NCBI GenBank assembly: GCA_028673005.1
Contig: CM054112.1
Coordinates: forward strand, 27,940,124 to 28,004,123
Source: Tanypteryx hageni
Lineage: Eukaryota > Arthropoda > Insecta > Odonata > Petaluridae
DNA length: 64,000 nt
Reading direction: 5' to 3'
The notes under the pieces were generated by a model that was given only the letters and a program-made list of their open reading frames with translations, made no database searches and was not told the DNA's origin. The first letter of the stretch is position 1; each line of letters starts with the position of its first letter. Below, in pieces: positions 13,914-22,427 of the stretch. A program made the position numbers and the translations under genes.

Positions 13914-15422
13914 CTGAATTATCTACTCTTTTACAGGGCTTGCTTTTATCACAATCTACGGAAAGAAATTGTAACTTTTAAATTTACTGCGATATCTTTA
14001 GAGCAAAGTTCAAGAAGATACCGCTAGAGCTGACTTCAGCGCATTTTCATGGACCGATGCCAGCGCAGCTAGTATCGAAAATGAGATATTCTTGCTCTTT
14101 TGAACGCGGAAAATCGAACAGAATTTTGCGGATGGAAATGGTATTTTTCTCCAAGGGACAAAACACCAACAAAGACCAAGCGTGATCGCATTTTTATGCG
14201 ACTCCACGTACCTTGCGAACATCATGATTCCAATGCAGTTTTCAGGTGTTGTGTTTTTCTTGATGAATTCGCAGCACAGCTTTTGGGCCCCGTCCACGCA
14301 AAGGTAATCGGCCGTTATCAGTATATGGCAAACATTTTGAGGCGTCACATTAAGGATCCTCAAATAAGCGTAGTCAAGGATGCCTTGCATGCATGCTGGC
14401 GTCACGTCCGGGATATGTGCGTTGGTAACATTTTCAGAGTGTAGGGTTGTGGTAAATGTCGATCTTCAGAGATTGAAGAAAAAACTCAAAATAAAAAGCA
14501 TGATACAATCTCGTCTGGAAAAGTTTTTATGCACAAAATCTTTTACGCAAGTTTTCAGCTTTATGATAATACTAGATCTCTTAATCCGGCAGTGTTGGAA
14601 ATCTTTGTTCATCAAAAGTTCCAATCTCGAGTTTCATAATAATTCGTCGAGTTCAGCAGATATTATTTTGGCGGTTCAATAGGTTGTGAAAACATTTGTT
14701 ATTTCCCTGATGCTACATTTTAGTAAATGGAATTTACGCAGTTTTTCTACTTTTTGGACATTTTTCCAACGCTTCTTACTTCGAAAGGCCTTCGTTTTAC
14801 CTTCCATATTATTCGACATGGCAAATAAAAATGATTGCGTCTCAATTTTCTCGAATACAGCCTATCGCATAAAAAAATGATTGTAAAACATAAACATATA
14901 ACTCTAAATACTTACAAAAATTTCAATGTTAATATTGAGAGATATCAAAACTTTTTTCGCGTGGGGTCTAAGAAAAAAACCCATTCGACTAAACTCGTTA
15001 CAAAATACCACGAGACCACTGCCGGGTTCAGTAACTATCGATGCAAAGTATAATTCGACCCGCCAAAGCTATAACAATTTCCGATACGGCCCGCCCATGC
15101 TATAGCAACGTCTATTGCAGGCTGCCGCATAAAAAAGTCGCATGTTTCCGTCATAAGGGAGAGATAGCGAGCTTTTGACCCACCTGAAATAGGAACTGCA
15201 CGCAGAGAGGATGGCACGGTGGACGTGGAAAATGGAGCCGTCGTCGAGCGTCACGACGGCATCGCACAGCAGATTCTTCTGTCTGAGTTCGTAAAGGGCG
15301 AGGAGGGCGTGGGTGCTCATGCACTTCCTATCCTTCTCGTCGCTCGATTGGGACCCTTCAGACCTTTCCGAATCCCACTGTTCCGAGCTGGTGGGCGACA
15401 ACTCATTATCTTCCCATTCCAT
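2007..15422 (-). CDS. Klhl10: Klhl10-like BTB-BACK-Kelch protein, six exons, 3' part off window
   Basis: Exons at 15422-15184, 14463-14212, 11073-10794, 6344-6108, 5352-5183 and 2176-2007 join in a single open frame of about 449 codons. Phases agree at every junction. Order: acidic Ser-rich N-terminus (residues 1-35), BTB (about 43-150), BACK (about 164-250), then Kelch repeats from about 308. Kelch signatures are FAIGGWSGGSPTN, VIGGFDGMDYFNS and ALGGYDGHNRQ. The first two closely match the first two repeats of vertebrate KLHL10. By family knowledge the protein is a substrate adaptor for Cullin-3 ubiquitin ligase: BTB/BACK bind Cul3 and the Kelch propeller binds substrate. KLHL10 acts in spermatids; in Drosophila it is needed for caspase activation in sperm individualisation. 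Full proteins are about 600 residues, so Kelch repeats 4-6 and the stop should lie left of position 1. One intron is GC-AG. No frame damage is seen. Confidence 0.9.
2961..3110 (+). repeat. Dispersed repeat with GTCT microsatellite, copy A
   Basis: Starts CATATACGTAGTATA, then GGAAATACACGTTTTAGG and a (GTCT)n run near 3070-3096. A minus-strand relative lies at 30543-30693 with the same order of blocks. GTCY microsatellites inside short repeats recall Helentron/DINE-type elements of insects, but no element end was defined. It lies in Klhl10 intron 5 (2177-5182); the stretch 2177-2960 holds nothing else I recognise. Confidence 0.6.
3432..4426 (+). mobile_element. Short defective hAT transposon with TIRs and target duplication
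   Basis: The left end CAGTGGTTCCCAAC mirrors the right end GTTGGGAACC. Flanks TCCTAGAC (3424-3431) and GCCTAGAC (4427-4434) are an 8-bp target duplication with one mismatch. Inside, two + frames survive. 3540-3812 has the tail of a BED/TTF-like finger (KPSRLSEHLMKM) of the ZBED5/SCAND3 type. 3986-4216 has the hAT C-terminal dimerisation end (SVEKCFSAV...RNRLNIN). The middle with the catalytic core is absent, so the copy cannot make a transposase. Lies in Klhl10 intron 5. Confidence 0.8.
4780..4951 (+). repeat. 3' part of a CAGGGGCGG-type MITE
   Basis: Related to the right part of the MITE at 36732-37009: shared GGAGTGCTATCTC, GGGGCGCCAAAATTCCT and the end GGCCGCCCCTGA. No matching left end or target duplication was found, so it is a fragment. 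Confidence 0.55.
5183..5352 (-). CDS. Klhl10: Klhl10 exon 5: Kelch repeat 2
   Basis: The 170 nt follow acceptor GGGCAAG and end at donor AG|GTCAGT in phase 2. They encode PRAYHGAAVLGLDIYVIGGF followed by DGMDYFNS, a standard Kelch blade with the diglycine. The exon ends WRQVAPMNDR plus two bases of the next Arg codon. Confidence 0.92.
5353..6107. other. Klhl10 intron 4, nothing identified
   Basis: AT-rich intron between exons 5 and 4. No repeat or open frame of note. Confidence 0.6.
6108..6344 (-). CDS. Klhl10: Klhl10 exon 4: linker and Kelch repeat 1
   Basis: The acceptor TTTCAG|GTTAAA and donor AAG|GTGAGG enclose 79 whole codons. The exon holds the BACK-Kelch linker and repeat 1, with HEILFAIGGWSGGSPTN and SYDTRADRWIK. 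This exon is the strongest evidence for KLHL10 rather than another KLHL, because the GGWSGGSPTN stretch is characteristic of it. Confidence 0.93.
6345..7770. other. Klhl10 intron 3, left part, nothing identified
   Basis: Very AT-rich with long runs of TAATTT-type sequence. No coding or mobile feature recognised. Confidence 0.55.
7780..8160. promoter_or_regulatory. CpG-retaining block inside Klhl10 intron 3
   Basis: This block stands out from the AT-rich intron by many intact CpGs (ATCGCGGC, TACCGCGAGAG, CTTCCGCGGAACCGACGG). It ends near a TATAAAAG (8131-8138). It could be an enhancer, an internal promoter or a conserved non-coding exon; the 74-codon + frame inside has no recognised motif. 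Confidence 0.3.
9290..9750 (+). repeat. Dispersed repeat with ACGG microsatellite
   Basis: Ends in CGGACGGACGGACACGACC. The stretch CAGTAAAGTGGCATTCCCGA is matched by CAGTAAAATAGCACCCCTGA at 47519-47538, whose copy also runs into a CGGGCAGACGGGCGG block. The rest of intron 3 (8161-9290 and 9751-10793) shows nothing else. Confidence 0.55.
10794..11073 (-). CDS. Klhl10: Klhl10 exon 3: BACK domain, GC splice donor
   Basis: The 280-nt exon begins after GACGAAAAG and completes an Arg codon. It reads AYFCHDLESHAYAYALRNFF through LRWVAADEPKRK to LLDTQYFLEK, a BACK domain. The donor is AAG|GCAAGA rather than GT. Protein alignment requires the join LEK|VKD at this point, and no usable GT lies nearby. 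Confidence 0.88.
11440..12540 (+). pseudogene. Decayed repeat-encoded protein of unclassified family
   Basis: Fragments in shifting + frames read YCNNICALTNYY, EWRLFIDSSKRSLKEVLLHN, CFLCEWDSRARHEHW, LHIKLGMMKQFVKSLNK and, near 12390-12460, IKEIEMRYQGRWNGNMM plus DYCWILNRD. I know this order from a protein found in many copies in arthropod genomes, usually annotated uncharacterised and probably transposon-borne. Stops and frameshifts break it at several places. No terminal repeats were found around it. It lies in Klhl10 intron 2 on the opposite strand. Confidence 0.6.
12541..14211. other. Klhl10 intron 2, right part; TA microsatellite
   Basis: AT-rich. The only clear feature is an uninterrupted (TA)n at 13859-13906. 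Confidence 0.7.
14212..14463 (-). CDS. Klhl10: Klhl10 exon 2: rest of BTB domain
   Basis: The acceptor CTCTGAAG|A completes the Arg codon left by exon 1. The 252 nt encode the second half of BTB, with HIPDVTPACMQGILDYAYL and the end signature CCEFIKKN...NCIGIMMFA. These align with the matching stretch of vertebrate KLHL10. The donor is AG|GTACGT, phase 2. Confidence 0.9.
14464..15183. other. Klhl10 intron 1, nothing identified
   Basis: AT-rich intron. The open frames on the + strand are random or shadows of the flanking exons. Confidence 0.6.
15184..15422 (-). CDS. Klhl10: Klhl10 exon 1: N-terminus and start of BTB
   Basis: The exon encodes 79 codons plus 2 nt. The ATG at 15422-15420 begins MEWEDNEL; the frame stays open a little upstream but only with TTG, so this ATG is the likely start. 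An acidic, Ser-rich leader precedes the BTB entry LRQKNLLCDAVV and ends in CSSYF. The donor AG|GTGGGT leaves phase 2. A non-coding upstream exon cannot be excluded. Confidence 0.88.
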
Positions 15423-15592
15423 CGCTTGCGAAGCCAAAAGTAGCTCAATTAGATGGAATTCTGGTTGCCCTGATGCTCTCCAAACTTTCCCAACAGTCTT
15501 TTCTCCTTTTCCAGTCGTATGGCTCTCTGGTTTGTCGGATTTATTGTTCCGCGCGATGCTTGGGCCGCTGAAGCAGTAGGAAGATGAAACTC

Positions 15593-15606
15593 GTAGCTAT
15601 GGTAAC
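15593..15606. promoter_or_regulatory. X-box (RFX-type) motif upstream of Klhl10
   Basis: GTAGCTATGGTAAC fits the RFX X-box consensus GTHNYYATRRNAAC at every position. Its near edge is 171 bp upstream of the Klhl10 ATG. RFX factors drive ciliary genes and, in mammals, many spermatid genes. A regulatory role here is inference from position and motif only. Confidence 0.45.
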
Positions 15607-15649
15607 CAGCGCGCAAGGACGCAACAATGCCGCTGAGCTAAAAATGGGA

Positions 15650-17753
15650 GATATCATTTTAGCCAGCGTTTTGAGATATTATTTGAGCCCGAGTGCATTG
15701 TTGAGAAATTTGTTCATTATAAATTTTTCCCTATTAAGAAATAAAGTGGTACCACAAATTTAATTTACAAAACTCACGACCCGGATATCGATGCTTAGCA
15801 TCATCATCAGATCTGATGAGTTATTTTTAAAATTTATTTTTGTCGTGTTTTTTAAGATGGAATACCACCAATTGAAGGCCCATACAGTCAATTTGAAGTA
15901 CTACGGTTTTATTCTTCGGGGTTTTCATTTCAGATTATTCGTCTTGGGCTGGATTTTCCGAACGGTAATGAGAGAAACCGAAAAGATAAAACCATCTAAT
16001 ATTATTGAGAAAGATTGTGAAGGCTTTTGGGTAGGAAGTCATAATTGGTACCTCGAGTGTAGATCATTCCGAGGCCTGAGTCAGCGCCGCGACTGCGTGC
16101 GTGCAATTTCAGAAGCTCATCCCTAATAGAGACGATTTTAACGGATTTATTTCTCTCTAGCAGTTTAACCTAGTGTGAGTTTTCATTACGTATGATCTAG
16201 GAAGTACAGGAAATCGGAAGTATTTTGCTATTTCGTAGTGTACTTTAGCCATGAGTGGATATTTTTCTGAAGCATTACGTAATAAAAATCACTATGAAAT
16301 TTTTGCTGCATACATGTGCCGTTTTTTCCTTTTGAGAAAACCTCGGATATGGTCTATATGTAGGTTTGCCATATTTTCAAACAACCATAGCGCGACATTG
16401 GGGGATGAGGGAGGGAAGGTGGGAGGAGATGGTAGCCAATAACTATCTAAAGGAAAAAACCAGAAATGTTTTTAATAATACAATATTAAATTTCAAATTC
16501 AATACTTTCACAAAAAATAAATTATTTAGCACTAGGAACCACATTATTTATTCCGAAACAAATAAATTTTTCTACCACTACCCTTGACTATGACTCATTT
16601 ATTTTTCCGGGATAGAACAACAAACCGTCCGGGACAAGACCTCAAAACCGATATATAATGGTTAAGCCTATCTCTATGGAAATAAAATTCGAATGTTGGT
16701 ATTCGTTTATTTATAGCTGCAAGTGTACTAGATTCCGTATTTGAATTTTACTTTTTGTGAACAGAAATACCTAACCGAAGATAGCAAAAGGCTTTGACCT
16801 CAATATACTCTATGTAATACTGCATATTCCCCTTGAATCTCCCTTTATGTTAAAACCATAAACGGGGTGTTGCCCTCTTTGACTACAACTGGACCACACA
16901 TATCGAAGGTGGAAGATAATTCTTGCTTGAAATATAAAAAAACTGACCGATTCTTAGTAAATGAAAACAATCATGCAAATTCAAAAGCTTGTATGTTTTA
17001 AGCATTTAATGAGATATGGAATCACGCGTCGCCCCAGTATTAGGTTAAGCAAAGTCATCGAGACAAATAATTTCGTTTCGGAAACTGAGATAAGATAAAA
17101 GCCTTTTATAGCTTTTCCGAGAAGTTCTTTATTCCTTAATATGGGACGGGAACCTTAGAAAAAAACGCTTTTTCACCGAAAGTTCTAGAAGGAAATTTAT
17201 TCAATCCAGTTTTACCTAGAATTTTAATTCAAAAGCAGTTTTGCGTAAAATAATATGCGTAATAAATGTTGCAGAATATTGTTCCTTTCTGAGATGAGTA
17301 TATTAAATAACTTAAAGTATAGCAGTCGATTGCATTCATGTAAGTAAATCGATTAAATAAAAAATTAAAAACAGACTATTAATGGCACAAGTATTCTTAT
17401 TACAAATGCAATTCCAATTGTGCAAGAAGTATACGTTTAATTAACGTTGATTGAGGAAAAGATAGTAGTTTCGTTTTATTTCAATTGAATGGAAGCGTCC
17501 AATACTTTCAATTTTTTTATTTTTTCTTTAGAGATCCTTAGAAATTCCTTTGATAGACGATAATGAGGAATATTTGTTAGAAAAACTTTTGATATATTCC
17601 AACTTTTTCATCTTCCATTAAAAACAAAACACTTTGTTAGGATTTTCAAATGTTATATTTTTATATACTAAGACAAACAGCACGAAAATCTCCATGGATA
17701 TTAGTGTAACAAATTTACTTCAGATATGGTATGCGAAAGAACATTGGTAAAAT
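15650..17753. other. Intergenic, nothing identified
   Basis: AT-rich sequence upstream of Klhl10. I see no transposase, tRNA or paired terminal repeat here. Confidence 0.5.
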
Positions 17754-18131
17754 TGGAGTGAATAAAAATTAAACAATTTTTATAATCATAATATATAGTG
17801 TGGCAAATTTTGGCATTAATATTATTAACACAGTCCTGGATAATCTTCCGATTAGAGTTTAACGATTTATATAGTGAAATTTTAATGAATTAATTAGGGA
17901 TCAAAAGTGCTTTTGTTTCGTAAATTCGGTGCGTCAAATCTGTGTGAGTGATTAAAAATTAAACAATTTTTATAATTATAATAAATAGTGGCAAATTTTG
18001 GCATTAATATTACTAATACAGTTCTGGATAATCTTTCGATTGGAGTTTAACGATTTATGTAATGAAATTTTAATGAATTAATTAGGGATCAAAAGTGCTT
18101 TTGTTTCGTAAATTCGGTGCGTCAAATCTGT
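17754..18131. repeat. Two-copy tandem duplication, unit about 188-190 bp
   Basis: The first unit starts near 17754 and the second near 17944. Both contain AAATTAAACAATTTTTATAA, GGCAAATTTTGGCATTAATA and AATTCGGTGCGTCAAATCTG in the same order. They differ by scattered substitutions and small indels, so the duplication is not recent. Function unknown. Confidence 0.85.
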
Positions 18132-18478
18132 CGGAGAATGTTCAAAATAGGACATATTTTAAGTGACATTTCAGCAGAGTTAATGTGGCATGACATATTT
18201 AGTCCAATTACGCACTTTAACCAGTCGATAAATGAGACAAAACATTATATTTAAAATCCTATACTAATGTATGATGGCATTCTGATATGTATTTGTTACA
18301 TAACATGCCATGCCATCAGTTTGGAGCTTATCCGCTCATTATTTTCTAACTTTATTATTTGGTGACACTGCTTCATATGCTTTGATATTATTTGATGAAA
18401 TGGGACATAATTTTACTCTATTTATATATTATCCTACCTAGAAGCTGAAACTGTAGCTTATAAATAAATATATATTTA

Positions 18479-18521
<43 letters not shown>

Positions 18522-19403
18522 CCAAGAATTTTTCAGTTATCAGTAAAGCATTAGCAACAAAATCTAGTATACCATATTAATACATTTTATTTTAAACTAC
18601 ACAATAAATTCTAAAGGAAATATCGATTTTTTACTTGAATGATAAAACTCCAAAAATGGAATCGCTTGAAAGACAAACCAATTCTTATAATAAAGGAAAT
18701 CGCAGTTAAAAATTAAATATTCTGGAACAAAAAGATTTAAAATGTGACAAGACGACCAAAATGCCTCTTATTCATTGTGCTTACCCAAAGGAGCAGTATC
18801 TATAAGAAATCGTTCAATGTTTCTGAAACTGCAACTTTGGAACGATCTTTCACCGAAGCTCAAAGCCATTAAACTCAATAAATCCTTCAACAAGGCCTGC
18901 GCTTCACTTATCTGATTTAAATCCCTGACTGTTTGCAAGAGTAAATAAGAATATCTCATATGCTGGTTCATGGTATAACACTCGAAGTCATCACATCACA
19001 CTGAAGGATCTAATGGATTTATTTATAGTTACCCTCTCTAATCTTTTTACTATAAGGCCTCTCATTCAATGAACACCATTTCAAAGTACATTGTCCCCCC
19101 CCACTAAAACTTGGTGATTACGAAATGTGTAAACGAGTATGTAATGTTTATTTTCTCGTCTGTGTATATGAATGTATTTTTCTGTATATAGATGTGTGTG
19201 CACGTGTATATGTATGCTAGTAAGTATTTGAACATAAGTTTCTTTTCTCTTTTCTTCATTTTTCTCCAAATTATCTCTAGCTGACATAAATCATAATTTA
19301 ATTAGAACTGTGTAAGTATATATATTTATAAATATATACATGTGTATATATATATACATATATGTGTGTATATATATATATACTACTATATACTACTATA
19401 CTA

Positions 19404-19465
<62 letters not shown>

Positions 19466-20610
19466 TAGTAAAAGGTGCTTGCATTCTGCAGGCATTTCAA
19501 CTAACTTTGAAAAACATTAATTTTTCAGAGAGATATTTCATTATTAGAAAAGTGTTAATATTTTTTAATCCAAAAATGCTCACCTCTGTGCCGATTTTCA
19601 TTCTTTCCTTATGGAACACTATTGGAATAAAAGCAATCCCTAAAATTTGCAGTTTTAAGATTATTATACTTTTTTCATTGTGGGGTACTAATGCCACACA
19701 TTTCTGCCAATTTTTTAAGTTATAGCACATCTATAAGTGAAATGATATTTATCTAATTGTTTAAACTTTAAACATTTACAACGGACGCAATAAAAACTTC
19801 ATAGAAATATTCTAATGTTTATTTGTGCATATAAACTATCCTCTAAATTAATTAAAAATGTCAGCTCCCTAGCTCGCCTCGTAGTACCTAAACATTTACC
19901 TATTTGTTTAAACTTTAAGATTTTTTAAAACAAATTAAAATATCAAAATTTCTATAGTTCTTATTTCGTTACTTTCCGGATTCTATCTTTACAAAAAATT
20001 TCAGATTCGTAGCACATTTGGATATACATTAACTTTAAATATTTGTTTAAACATTTGCACATTTTTAGCGGCCGCATTATTAAACTTCTTTGAGATTTTC
20101 GATTTTCTAGTCGGTTTTGCACATAGTTCTTCCCACATAAAAATTTTCGAGTCTCCAGCTCATCTGGAAGTGCTTAAACATTAGTATCCTCCTGATGTTA
20201 TATCATAAGTAAGAAGCGTCTATATATAATAGATATGTATATGTATGTGTGTATGCATGTGTAGGTATATGTAATTGTTTACGTACGCGTAAATGTGCAT
20301 ATACTATGTTTGTACGATGGTTTCCGCCAGTATATAGAATTTTCCGCTTTATTACATTTTTAGGCGTTCTTTACCAGCGAAGCGGCAGTAGCGGAACGCC
20401 TTATGGGTACGTCTCTTCCTTTCGTCTGTCATGACATTCATATCCTGACCCGCTGGAGAAATTTTAATTAAAATTAAGTACGAGTGATCCTTATTAAAAT
20501 TTATCGCCGAATCATGATTTTGATCTACATCCGTAAATTAAAACTGACGCTTTATATAAGCACTTAAACGTTTACTCGTTCCTCGTTAAACAGCAAAAGA
20601 TAATAATTCA
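18132..20610. other. Intergenic with TA microsatellites and a microsatellite palindrome
   Basis: (TA)n at 18480-18518. 19400-19469 is a near-perfect palindrome: ACTAGTGTGTGTATA, then TA repeats, then TATACACACACACTAGT. A 67-codon minus frame at 18768-18971 has no recognised motif. Confidence 0.65.
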
Positions 20611-20637
20611 AGAAAATCCCAAGCATAACATTATATA

Positions 20638-20752
20638 GGTTTCTTTGGGATGTTCTGCTGTGTCTTCATTGTAGGTTAACTACGTTTCTCCTACAATGAA
20701 GACACTACCTTTCAACCTGCAACGAAGACACGCGGAACATGCTGAAGAAACC
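20638..20752. repeat. Large imperfect hairpin
   Basis: AGGTTTCTTTGGGATGTTCT near 20638 pairs with AACATGCTGAAGAAACCT at 20735-20752. Inside it a perfect 15-bp stem, TGTCTTCATTGTAGG (20661-20675) with CCTACAATGAAGACA (20690-20704), has a 14-nt loop. It lies just inside the left arm of inverted-repeat pair 1. Confidence 0.8.
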
Positions 20753-21078
20753 TGATATTCTGAAGCCACGCCGTGAAAGCCTTCGCATTAAACATAACAT
20801 TACATATTTTGTTAATACTACAACAATTTTATCGGCCAATAACAATTAAACAAGACGGAAAAGTATACTCCATAAACGCAATACACAGAGATTTCAAAGG
20901 AATTCTTGATGAGAAATACGTATAAATCGGTATGGAATGATTGGGCGGTTCTTGAATTTTATCTCCGAAACTATAATGGTCTTGCAGACTTTTTTATGGT
21001 AAATGTTATCCTCCATTCGAATAAATTTTTAAAACTATACCTCACAGATCATATAAGAACTTAGGAGAGAACAAGTAG

Positions 21079-22020
21079 GGATGCACACGGATTTCCCGTG
21101 GTACAGAAGTGCTTTTCGTCAAATTCGCCGTAGTATAATCGTATTTGTATTGAAAACTTAAAATTATTTTTCCTTATATTGTGGTAGCCCTATTTTTTAG
21201 ATCCGTTCTGAACATGTTTATTTCGTTTTGCCATTCTATTCTCGCCCTACTAACGAAATTTATTTGAAATCCGTCCAACCAATACCTTCCAAATTCATAG
21301 TTACAGACAAATTCTAACCTTGATATGGTGGTAGCCCTGTTTAGTCAATCCGGTTAGAATACGATATTTGGTTATTTATTTTCATGAAGATTATATATAC
21401 TATATTTGGTTCAAGTCCATGAGGTCAATTCTCTAGAAATAAATATTAATTTACTTTTTACTGTGGTAGCCCTGCTCTTTAACTCCACTTTAAACATCTT
21501 GATTTCATTATGGTATTTTGTACAGATCTTATATACAAAATTTAATTGAAATTCGTTCAGCCAATTCCTTTCAAATTCTTAATCACTGAAAACGTTCAAT
21601 TTGTAATTGTGGCACCCCTGTTTGGCCGATTCGGTTTAAATATGCTAATATGGTTTTGTATGTATGTGTATATTATAAGTATTAAATTTAGCTAAAAATA
21701 CTTGCAAATTTTTTTTATTATTTGTATTATGGCAGCCCTGATTTCTATATTATGGTAAACATCTTTATTTTGTTCTTTTATGTTGCACACCTTCTTCTTA
21801 GAAAATTTCGTTGGAATCAGTTCTGCCAATTCCTTCCAAATTTTTAATTACCGAAAAGTTAAACTTTGCAATTGTGGGACCCCTGCACAATCGATCCGGT
21901 CTAGATAGTATGTCATTTTGGTCATTTATTTATGTGAAGATTGTATGTGCCAAATTTGGTTGAAATCGATTAATCCAATTCTTCCCTGATATATGCGTAC
22001 GGACGGACGGACATCACGAA
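21079..22020 (+). repeat. Internal tandem array, units of about 260-290 bp, ending in ACGG repeat
   Basis: The motif GTGGTAGCCCTG or close variants recurs near 21180, 21330, 21463, 21605, 21728 and 21876, each followed by a related stretch (ATCCGGTT, then AACAT, then TTGGTCATTT). Two alternating half-units make a longer period. The array ends in ACGGACGGACGGACA (21998-22012). A minus-strand relative lies at about 47820-49930. Confidence 0.75.
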
Positions 22021-22427
22021 GGTAATAGTTGTTTTTCAGCAATGATGAAAAGCATTAAAAATATGGATTTTTATTATTGTTTGCCGATAGAATCGTCGTA
22101 TCGACCGATGTAAACAAGATATGCTATGTGATAGACAGTTATAGATAAGCCTGATGATACTACATTGCAACGAAACCTAGGTCGTTTTTAATAAAGTTTG
22201 TTTGTGCTATGTTATGCTTGGGATTTTCTCTAATTTTTATCTCCAAAAATAGTAGTAGTAATTATATGGCCTCGCTAGCTTTTTTGTGGTAAATCTTGTC
22301 TTCTATTCGAATAGTTTTTTAAAAAATATTTTCAATTGTTTAATCTTTCGATACCATTTTATACTCATTTTCCATAAGGAATGCCTTTGAAAGCTTTGTG
22401 TATTTCATTAATGGAGTATACTTTTCC

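Larger units (their letters stand above)
20611..22427. repeat. Composite repeat with two interleaved inverted-repeat pairs
   Basis: Pair 1: 20611-20631 and 22209-22229 are perfect 21-bp inverted repeats (GAAAATCCCAAGCATAACAT in the left arm). Pair 2: 20857-20873 and 22411-22427 are perfect 17-bp inverted repeats (GGAAAAGTATACTCCAT), extending imperfectly inward for about 90 bp. The pairs interleave rather than nest. A direct repeat (ATTTTATCTCC...TTCGAATA...TTTTAAAA) occurs at about 20960-21040 and 22230-22325. This suggests a mobile element whose one end was duplicated or recombined. No coding capacity was seen. Confidence 0.75.

Noticed and set aside
14100..14682. + strand frames of 114 and 100 codons
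   Set aside because: The first is the antisense of Klhl10 exon 2; the second has no motif and lies in intron 1.
15437..15437. TTG at 15437 as the Klhl10 start
   Set aside because: TTG is not a normal animal start codon. The first in-frame ATG is at 15422-15420.
19298..19495. Tyr-Ile repeat protein
   Set aside because: Translation of a TA/CA microsatellite.
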